From Nocardia transvalensis NBRC 15921 (GTDB lineage: Bacteria > Actinomycetota > Actinomycetes > Mycobacteriales > Mycobacteriaceae), in the NCBI RefSeq assembly GCF_000308875.1, contig NZ_BAGL01000055.1, positions 124,001 through 188,000 of the forward strand: 64,000 bases of DNA. Direction: 5' to 3'. Every line of letters starts with the position of its first letter. Positions within the stretch are counted from its first letter, which is position 1. The position numbers and the translations under genes are program-made. Shown here one piece after another: positions 58,083 to 64,000 of the stretch. The notes below the pieces were generated by a model. It searched no databases. It saw nothing but the letters and a program-made list of their open reading frames with translations, and was not told the DNA's origin.

Positions 58083-58331
58083 GTGCGAGCCGAATCCCCC
58101 ACGACCATGTCCCAGGACGCCGCCTGGCGTGAACCCGTCCAGGCGCCCACCGACGAGGTGCACATCCGGCTGCGCTTCCCGGTCGGCGGCGTCGCGGTCG
58201 ACTACCGCGCGGCCCGGCACGTCGCGGCCCGCGTGGCACGCGAACTCGACCGCTACGGAGTCGAGGTGACGATCGACGACGAGCCGAATCCCGACCATCC
58301 GCCCCTGCCGGACGCGCACGCCTGGGAGTAG
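58083..58331 (+). CDS. small conserved hypothetical protein (82 aa or shorter)
   Basis: GTG 58083 or ATG 58107 (MSQDAAWREP) could be the start. The core reads EVHIRLRFPVGGVAVDYRAA, RHVAARVARELDRYGVEVTI, DDEPNPDHPPLPDAHAWE, with alternating strand, helix and strand and good codon bias. The end is acidic and Pro-rich. It stops 6 bp from the convergent TetR stop. Divergent neighbour of the XRE regulator. No function can be proposed. Confidence 0.6.
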   Translation: MRAESPTTMSQDAAWREPVQAPTDEVHIRLRFPVGGVAVDYRAARHVAARVARELDRYGVEVTIDDEPNPDHPPLPDAHAWE

Positions 58332-58337
58332 CGGCAA

Positions 58338-58958
58338 TCAGTAGTCGCGGCCGGTCAACCCCCGGTAGACGAACCGCGTCAACGCCTCGACCGCTTCGTC
58401 GTCCGTGAGCGTCACCGTGCCCTGCTCCACCGCGTCGAGCAGGCTCTGCACGGTCAGGAACATCATCGCCAGGCTCGCGTCCGGGGTGCTCGGCAGGCGC
58501 AGGCCGGCCGCGGCGAAACCGTCGAGGTGGTCGCTGATCTCCGCGCGCTGCTCGATCGAGAACCGGCCCGCCAGCCGGGCGAATTCGTCGCTCACCAGGG
58601 CCGCTTGACCGACCGCGCGCAGCACCGGCCAGTTACGGCGGGCGAAGGTCCAGTACTGCTCGACGTGAAAGCGGACCGCGTCCGTATCGGTGAAGTCCGG
58701 ATTGTGCTCACGCTCCTCGGCGGCCGTATCGCCTTCCGCGGCAAAGTCTTTCAGCAGTGCCTGCAACAGCTCCTCCTTACCGGAGAAGTGGTTGTAGAAC
58801 GACCCCGCCGCGCGGCCCGCCGCCGCCGTGATGTCGGTGATCTTGGTGTTCAGATAGCCGCGCTCGGCGAACAGGCGCCGCGCCGCGTCCTTGAGCGCCT
58901 GCTCGGTCTCCGCCGACCGCTCCTTGCGCCGCCCCGCCTCCGCCCGACCCGTGGCCAT
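58338..58958 (-). CDS. TetR-family transcriptional regulator
   Basis: The 206-residue product has the HTH at about 17-65 (RSAETEQALKDAARRLFAER, GYLNTKITDITAAAGRAAGS, FYNHFSGKEELLQALLKDFA) and the ligand domain with HVEQYWTFARRNWPVLRAVG. ATG 58958 is chosen because the earlier codons run into the divergent operator region. It is divergent from the FAD monooxygenase gene; two TGAAT-N4-ATTCA palindromes lie between. Probably represses the monooxygenase and itself, released by the substrate drug or aromatic compound. Confidence 0.9.
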   Translation of the reverse strand: MATGRAEAGRRKERSAETEQALKDAARRLFAERGYLNTKITDITAAAGRAAGSFYNHFSGKEELLQALLKDFAAEGDTAAEEREHNPDFTDTDAVRFHVEQYWTFARRNWPVLRAVGQAALVSDEFARLAGRFSIEQRAEISDHLDGFAAAGLRLPSTPDASLAMMFLTVQSLLDAVEQGTVTLTDDEAVEALTRFVYRGLTGRDY

Positions 58959-58997
58959 CACCACCTCCTTGACAGCGGACACTACCAAGCTTAATAC

Positions 58998-59026
58998 TGA
59001 ATCCGCATTCACTGAATCGTAATTCA
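58998..59026. promoter_or_regulatory. two palindromic TetR operators between the TetR and monooxygenase genes
   Basis: TGAATCCGCATTCA (58998-59011) and TGAATCGTAATTCA (59013-59026): both follow TGAAT-N4-ATTCA, with centres 15 bp apart. They lie between the divergent starts (58958 and 59042). Two adjacent copies of the same palindrome are strong evidence for an operator. Confidence 0.8.
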
Positions 59027-59041
59027 TAAACGGAGAACACC

Positions 59042-60517
59042 ATGTCACCCCAGGTACTCATCGCCGGAGCCGGACCGACCGGCCTCACCCTCGCCATCGA
59101 TCTCGCCCGCCGCGGCGTCGAGGTCCGCATCGTCGACCGGGCGGCGGAGTTCTTCGCCGGATCCCGCGGCGACGGCATCCAGCCGCGCACGCTCGAGGTG
59201 TTCGACGATCTCGGCGTCCTCGACGCCGTCCGCGCGGCGGCTCGGCCACCGGCCCCCATGCACGTCTATCTCGGCGGGGAGTTCGCCACCGAGCGACGCA
59301 TGTTCGAGCCGCGCGAGGCCACGCCCGCGGTGCCGTATCCGAATCCGCTGATGCTCGGGCAGTCCGATACCGAACGCCTGCTGCGCGACCGCCTCGCCGA
59401 CTTCGGCGTCCGGGTCGAACTGTCCACGGCGCTGGCCGATTTCACGCAGGACGGCAGCGGCGTCACCGCCACCCTCGCGGGCCCGGGCGGCCCCGAGACC
59501 GTGCGCGCGGACTATCTCGTGGGCGCGGACGGCGGGCGCAGCACGGTGCGCAGGGTGCTGGGCATCCCGTTCGAGGGCACCACCGACGAGTCGATCCGCA
59601 TGCTGCTCGGCGACGTCCGCATCGACGCGCTCGACCACACCTACGGCTACTGGTTCGCCGAGCCGGACGCGCCGATGACCGGGATCGCGCTGTCGCCCCT
59701 GCCCGGCGGGCGGCTGTTCCAGTTCGCCGCTCCCCTGACCGACGACGTCGAACCGACGCGCGCGCTGCTGCAGTCCTACGTCGAGCGCTTCACCCACCGC
59801 ACCGACCTCCGGATCGGCGAACTCGCCTGGTCGACGGTGTGGCGGCCGAATGTACGGCTGGCGCAACGCTTCCGGGACGGCCGGGCGTTCCTGGCCGGCG
59901 ACGCCGCGCACGCGCACCCGCCCACCGGCGGGCAGGGGATGAACACCGGCATCCAGGATGCTTACAACCTCGGCTGGAAGCTCGCGGCGGCGCTGCGCGG
60001 CGGCCTCGACCTGGGTAACGCCCCGCTCGGCCCCGACGCCCTGCTCGACAGCTACGAGACCGAGCGGCGCGCGGTCGCGGCCCGGGTGCTCGGTATCAGC
60101 ACCGGCCTGATGGAGAAGCATGTCGCCGGCGACGAGGACGCCATGCGGCGCGGCCCGGAGACTCAGCAGCTCGACATCACCTATCGCACCGCCGATTCGA
60201 GCGGTCCCCTCGTCTCCGGCGACCGGGCGCCCGACGCACCGCTGCGCCGGGCCGACGGCACTCCGGTGCGGCTGTTCGACCTGTTCCGCGGGCCGCACGC
60301 GACACTGCTGTCGTTCGACGGGTCGGGCCCGAACGCCGAAGGCATCGAGGCGTATTCGATCATCGGGCCCGGCGCGACGCCGTCGGACGGCCGGCTCGTC
60401 GCCGTCGACGGGCACGCCTTCGCCGACTACGCCGCCGGGGCCGGCACCCGCGTGCTGGTGCGGCCCGACGGGTACGTCGCCTGGCGGACGGATGTCCAGC
60501 CACCTGCCGCCCGGTAG
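59042..60517 (+). CDS. FAD-dependent aromatic monooxygenase (class A, PheA/TfdB/rifampicin-monooxygenase type)
   Basis: The 491-residue product has FAD ADP-binding VLIAGAGPTGLTLAIDLARR and RGDGIQPRTLEVFDDLGVLD. The NADPH/FAD motif is YLVGADGGRSTVRRVLGIPF (DG), and RAFLAGDAAHAHPPTGGQGM is the second FAD motif (GD). A C-terminal thioredoxin-fold domain, from about residue 395 (SGDRAPDAPLRRADGTPVRL), is typical for the phenol-hydroxylase branch that includes Nocardia rifampicin monooxygenase. It hydroxylates an aromatic compound; the TetR/operator pair suggests inducible detoxification. Specific substrate is not decided by sequence. Confidence 0.9.
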   Translation: MSPQVLIAGAGPTGLTLAIDLARRGVEVRIVDRAAEFFAGSRGDGIQPRTLEVFDDLGVLDAVRAAARPPAPMHVYLGGEFATERRMFEPREATPAVPYPNPLMLGQSDTERLLRDRLADFGVRVELSTALADFTQDGSGVTATLAGPGGPETVRADYLVGADGGRSTVRRVLGIPFEGTTDESIRMLLGDVRIDALDHTYGYWFAEPDAPMTGIALSPLPGGRLFQFAAPLTDDVEPTRALLQSYVERFTHRTDLRIGELAWSTVWRPNVRLAQRFRDGRAFLAGDAAHAHPPTGGQGMNTGIQDAYNLGWKLAAALRGGLDLGNAPLGPDALLDSYETERRAVAARVLGISTGLMEKHVAGDEDAMRRGPETQQLDITYRTADSSGPLVSGDRAPDAPLRRADGTPVRLFDLFRGPHATLLSFDGSGPNAEGIEAYSIIGPGATPSDGRLVAVDGHAFADYAAGAGTRVLVRPDGYVAWRTDVQPPAAR

Positions 60518-60716
60518 GCGGTATAACACCGTCATCCCGCATGATCTCGGGCGCTACTCCTCCGTAGCCCTTCCGGCCCGTCGGGCTCTCGTGTAAAGAG
60601 GGGTGACCCGCCCGCGACGGCCCGGATCCGATGCTGAATGATCTGTGCTGCCGCACAAGCCGATTCGTCCGGTTGGGTGGTCCGCAGGTTTCGCATCGAT
60701 CAGGGGTTGATCTGGG
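60518..60716. other. intergenic region before the NERD-like gene
   Basis: About 200 bp without a supported gene. The NERD-like protein starts at ATG 60717. Confidence 0.5.
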
Positions 60717-62549
60717 ATGTTGGTGAAGGTCCGCAACGACGACCCGTCGCGACTGTCCAGCACGGAACGGACGGTGGTGAACTGGTTGAAGTCGTGGACC
60801 GGGTCGCACGCCCTGTCCGGGATCGCGGTGGTCAAGGCGCACGGCGCCGACCTGGTCGTGTGGACGCCGAAGACCTGTGTGGTCGTCGTGATCAAGGGCT
60901 TCACCGAGCGGATCAACGGGCCGCTGACCGTCGCCGAGACCGGGCCGTGGACGATCGACGGCCATATCGCGCCGCTGGAGGGCGTCCAGGACGGCACCGA
61001 GCCGATGACCGAGGTCCGCGACCGCACCGCGGAGATCCAGCAGGTGCTGCGCGCGGCGCCCGGTCGCGAGCACGTCGCGGTCATGGGCATCGTGCTGGTG
61101 ATCCCCCAGCTCGGCACCCGCGTCAGCCTCGAGAAGGGCGCGATGCCACCCGGTCTCGACGTGGTGGTCGGCGACGGGCCGTCCTCGCTGCGCGCCTACT
61201 TCACCCAGCTCACCGACGGGGACGCCGATACGGGAACGCCCGCCGGGCCGGACACCTGGGACGCCGCGCAGGTGGGCCAGGCGCTCGGCGCGCTCGGATT
61301 CGCCGCGGCGGCAACCTATTCCGATCTCACGGCGGAGGGGTTCCCGCCGCCTCGGGGTGGCCGGACCGCCGCGCCCTCCTCGGAGACGAGGACCGAGCGG
61401 GCCGCCGGTGCGGGCGCGGTGGCGGGAGCGGCCGGAGCGATGGGAGCCGCAGCGGCAGCGCCGATCCCGGCCCCGGCGCCGGTTCCCCCGCCCGGGTCCG
61501 GGGCCCCGATTCCGCCTCCTCCGGGTGGTCCCGCGCCGATTCCAGGTGCCGGTGGGCCTCCGCCCGCCGCGCCGCAGCGCTCCGCACCCCGGCGCACGCC
61601 GGCTCCGCCGTCCTATCCTCGCCAATCAGCCTCCGCCGCATCAGGTTACGGCCAGCGCGAAACCTCCTCCGCCGCACCGGGTTACGGACCGCAGCCGGGG
61701 CAGTCCGCGCCGACGGTGCCGATGTACGGCGTCTCGCGGCAGGGGCCCGGGCCGGGTCAGGGATACCAGCAGCGCGACTTCACGTCCGCGCCCACGCCGT
61801 CCTATTCCTCACCCGCGCAGCCGTATTCGGTGCCCTTCGAGCCGCGTCCGGCCAAACCGCCGAGGCAGCGTGGGCGGGGCATCGTGCCCCTCGTCATCCT
61901 GGGGATATTGGTTCTCCTGCTCCTGGTCATCGCCATGTGCAGCGGCGGGAACGACGACGACAAGCCCTCCTCGCCCCCGGCGTCCCGCACCACGGTCTCG
62001 ACGACGCCCACGACCTCGCTGCCCGACCGCACCATTCCGTCGGACACGCCCGCCCCCGCCTGCTATCCGCTGCAACCCGACTGCCCGGCGGCGGGCGGCC
62101 CGCCCGAAGGCACTCCGCCGGCCGCCCCGCCGGAGGGTAATCCGCCGCCCGGTGCGCTCCCGCCCGCGGGTGCGCCGCCGGCCGGTGCACTCCCCGAAGG
62201 TATTCCGCCGCCGGGCGCTCCGGTGGAGGCCAACCCGCCCGCCGGTGCGCCGCCCGCGCCCAACCCGCCCGCGGGCGGGCCGGTCGCCGCCGGTCCGCCG
62301 GTAGGTGGCCCACCGGCAGCCGATGCGCCGCAGACCGCCATGGAACCGAAAGCAGCACCGCAACCTGCCGTCGAACCGGAGGCACCGCGGCAGCCTGCCG
62401 CCGAGCCGCAGACACCGCGGCAGCCCGCCGCCGAGCCGCAGGCACCGCAGCTGCCCGCGGCCGAGCCGGAAGCCGCGCCGTCGCCCGCCCCCGAACCGGA
62501 AGACACGGCGGCCGAACTCGCCCCGGCACCGGAAACCCCTGAGCCGTAA
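60717..62549 (+). CDS. NERD-like protein with single membrane helix and long proline-rich C-terminus
   Basis: In this 610-residue product residues about 10-180 resemble a nuclease-related (NERD) domain: LSSTERTVVNWLKSW, GADLVVWTPKTCVVVVIKGF, NGPLTVAETGPWTIDGHIAP, GLDVVVGDGPSSLRAYFTQL. The usual E-V-K of NERD is V-I-K here, so catalysis is doubtful. A Pro/Gly/Ala-rich linker leads to one membrane helix (IVPLVILGILVLLLLVIAMC, about 382-402). Beyond it come about 200 residues of Pro/Ala-rich sequence with repeats such as PAGAPPAGALPEG and RQPAAEPQ. The Pro-rich end is probably outside the membrane. Function unknown. Confidence 0.75.
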   Translation: MLVKVRNDDPSRLSSTERTVVNWLKSWTGSHALSGIAVVKAHGADLVVWTPKTCVVVVIKGFTERINGPLTVAETGPWTIDGHIAPLEGVQDGTEPMTEVRDRTAEIQQVLRAAPGREHVAVMGIVLVIPQLGTRVSLEKGAMPPGLDVVVGDGPSSLRAYFTQLTDGDADTGTPAGPDTWDAAQVGQALGALGFAAAATYSDLTAEGFPPPRGGRTAAPSSETRTERAAGAGAVAGAAGAMGAAAAAPIPAPAPVPPPGSGAPIPPPPGGPAPIPGAGGPPPAAPQRSAPRRTPAPPSYPRQSASAASGYGQRETSSAAPGYGPQPGQSAPTVPMYGVSRQGPGPGQGYQQRDFTSAPTPSYSSPAQPYSVPFEPRPAKPPRQRGRGIVPLVILGILVLLLLVIAMCSGGNDDDKPSSPPASRTTVSTTPTTSLPDRTIPSDTPAPACYPLQPDCPAAGGPPEGTPPAAPPEGNPPPGALPPAGAPPAGALPEGIPPPGAPVEANPPAGAPPAPNPPAGGPVAAGPPVGGPPAADAPQTAMEPKAAPQPAVEPEAPRQPAAEPQTPRQPAAEPQAPQLPAAEPEAAPSPAPEPEDTAAELAPAPETPEP

Positions 62550-62766
62550 CGCTTCGAGCACCACGACGCCCGAACCGGCCACCGGTCGTAGGGCACGCCT
62601 CGAAGTAGAAGCCGCAGCCGATGCACCGCACCTGGAACGATTGGCGGCGGGTCGACGAGAAACTCGGACATAGGGTCGACCCCCGCGCGGTCGTCAGCGG
62701 GGCGGAGTAGTCGTACCGATCGGTGCTCGACGGATAGCCGTCTTGACGGAAATGTACGCCCGCGTG
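62550..62766. other. short intergenic region between convergent genes
   Basis: Between the NERD-like stop and the ctaB stop. Short minus-strand frames such as MRCIGCGFYFEACPTTGGRF are open here but run into the proline-rich gene and are not convincing. Confidence 0.4.
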
Positions 62767-63753
62767 TCAGCCGAACAGGGTGTGGCCGAGAATGTGCCAG
62801 CCGAGCACCGAATCGACAGCGAGGCCGCAGAAGACCACGGCCAGATAGTTGTTGGACTGCAGGAACAGTCGCAGGGGCTTCACGGATTCACCCCGGCGGA
62901 CGCCCGAGTACAGCTGGTGGGCCATGAGCAGGAACCACGCGCCCGCGACCAGCGCGACCGCCGCGTACACCACACCCGTCGCGGGGATCAGGGCCAGCGT
63001 CGCGGCGACCGTGAGCCACGTGTAGACGACGATCTGCTTGGTCACCGCCTGCTCGGTGGCGACCACGGGCAGCATCGGGACCCCGGCGGCGCGGTAGTCC
63101 TCCTTGTACCGCATCGCCAGCGCCCAGGTGTGCGGCGGCGTCCAGAAGAAGATCACCAGGAACAGCACGATCGCGGGCCAGCCGATGGTCCCGGTCGCCG
63201 CCGACCAGCCGACCAGCGCGGGCATACAACCGGCCGCGCCGCCCCACACCACGTTCTGCGAGGTACGGCGCTTGAGCCCCAGCGTGTAGACGAAGACGTA
63301 GAACAGGATGGTCGCGACCACCAGCAGCCCGGACAGCAGATTCGCCTGCCACCACAGCCACGCGAAGGATCCCGCGCCCAGCAGCACGCCGAAGACGAAC
63401 GCGTGCCGGGTCGGCACGGCGTCGCGGGCCAGCGGCCGCTTCGACGTCCGCTTCATGACCTTGTCGATATCGGCGTCGGCGACGCAGTTGAGCGTATTCG
63501 CGCTGGCGGCGCCCATCCAGCCGCCGAACAGCGTGGCCAGGATCAGCCGGATATCGATGTGGCCGCGGTCGGCCAACAGCATCGTCGGAATCGTCGCGAC
63601 CAGCAGCAGCTCGATGACCCGCGGCTTGGTCAGCGCGATATAGGCCAGCACCCGGCGAGCCAGGGCCGAGACGGGACCGGTGCCCGTGACACGATCGGCG
63701 AGCGCCGTCGCGGAGGAGCCATGCGCGTCACCCGGCTGTTGCCCAATCCGCAC
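62767..63753 (-). CDS. ctaB: haem O synthase CtaB (protoheme IX farnesyltransferase)
   Basis: This 328-residue UbiA-family prenyltransferase has nine membrane helices. The first Asp-rich motif is SANTLNCVADADIDKVMKRT (N-x3-D-x3-D), followed by RPLARDAVPTRHAF. The second conserved block is FFWTPPHTWALAMRYKEDYR, then AAGVPMLPVV. It adds farnesyl to haem B; CtaA then makes haem A. GTG 63753 has GAGGAG five bases upstream. Corresponds to Rv1451. In M. tuberculosis the transketolase gene lies divergently beyond it. Confidence 0.95.
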   Translation of the reverse strand: MRIGQQPGDAHGSSATALADRVTGTGPVSALARRVLAYIALTKPRVIELLLVATIPTMLLADRGHIDIRLILATLFGGWMGAASANTLNCVADADIDKVMKRTSKRPLARDAVPTRHAFVFGVLLGAGSFAWLWWQANLLSGLLVVATILFYVFVYTLGLKRRTSQNVVWGGAAGCMPALVGWSAATGTIGWPAIVLFLVIFFWTPPHTWALAMRYKEDYRAAGVPMLPVVATEQAVTKQIVVYTWLTVAATLALIPATGVVYAAVALVAGAWFLLMAHQLYSGVRRGESVKPLRLFLQSNNYLAVVFCGLAVDSVLGWHILGHTLFG

Positions 63754-64000
63754 TGTTTCTCCTCGCAGGTGGTGCATCGATCCGGTCGGGAATCAGCAGC
63801 GTGCCGCGCGGGGCCGCTACTACTACACAGGATGGTAGACCCACGGGGGATGTGGTCCCGCACCCACCCGCCGCGAATCCGCCCGTGCCCCAGGCGTCGT
63901 GCGAGCACACGACCACCGGATTCTCCGATAACGGCACAGCGACGGAGGCTCCCGCATCCCCGATTCCCGGTAACGAACCCGCGACACGGGCCCGTCGTTG
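63754..64000. other. region upstream of ctaB at the window edge
   Basis: No gene seen. By synteny with M. tuberculosis a transketolase gene reading rightward may begin just outside the window. This is an expectation, not an observation. Confidence 0.4.

Noticed and set aside
62063..62671. Minus-strand frame beginning MSEFLVDPPP
   Set aside because: It runs antisense into the proline-rich repeats of the NERD-like gene and becomes Ala/Gly/Ser low-complexity sequence.

Overview
This window is high-GC actinomycete DNA, most likely Nocardia or a close mycolic-acid relative. The main evidence is a block in the order known from Mycobacterium tuberculosis Rv1451-Rv1466: ctaB, qor, ctaA, an ABC-2 exporter pair, mptB, sufR and sufBDCSUT. 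An MCE lipoprotein, a lysine-tailed Ku and a mycothiol-isomerase-type fold fit the same group. Species assignment from sequence alone is an inference.

Layout. 0-6.9 kb is an accessory region: a hypothetical protein, an SRPBCC protein, a GNAT acetyltransferase, a wrecked IS110-type transposase, then a TetR regulator divergent from an emopamil-binding-protein-like membrane protein and a lone MCE lipoprotein, and a DM13 protein. 7-17.7 kb is the most unusual part and reads as a membrane/redox cluster. It holds a membrane protein built from three copies of one module, an NDH-2-type flavoprotein fused to a fourth copy, a cytochrome b/sulfite-oxidase-type fusion, a flavodoxin-like protein and an alpha/beta hydrolase. 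It ends with an ECF sigma factor and its zinc anti-sigma factor, an orphan OmpR-type regulator, and a second zinc anti-sigma domain fused to a degenerate mycothiol-isomerase-like domain.

17.7-32.1 kb is mixed: an O-methyltransferase, Ku, a GNAT protein, a metQNI methionine importer with a second divergent metQ, and an acyl-CoA dehydrogenase/phosphotransferase/DUF6285 operon. It also carries a KamB/NpmA-like 16S rRNA methyltransferase gene interrupted by an in-frame stop, a DUF4189 protein, a 2-oxoglutarate oxygenase and an MFS transporter.

32.1-43 kb is the Suf iron-sulfur operon (sufR-B-D-C-S-U-T, largely overlapping genes), divergent from mptB and an ABC-2 exporter whose two genes are separated by an 18-bp minisatellite. 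43-50.2 kb is an insertion relative to the M. tuberculosis order: SDR/TetR with matched operators, hydrolases, an ArsR-like regulator with operator, a flavoprotein, an XRE regulator, two small proteins and an MFS transporter. 50.3-64 kb resumes the conserved block (ctaA, qor, ctaB) mixed with a Mug glycosylase, an FmdB protein, a methyltransferase, a PheC-like cyclohexadienyl dehydratase, an XRE/phosphotransferase pair, a TetR/monooxygenase pair with two operators, and a NERD-like proline-rich membrane protein.

A dispersed palindrome (arms TTCCCGGC/GCCGGGAA around CAAAAG) occurs four times, once inside the sufR coding sequence. No tRNA, rRNA, CRISPR array, phage or intact insertion sequence was recognised.
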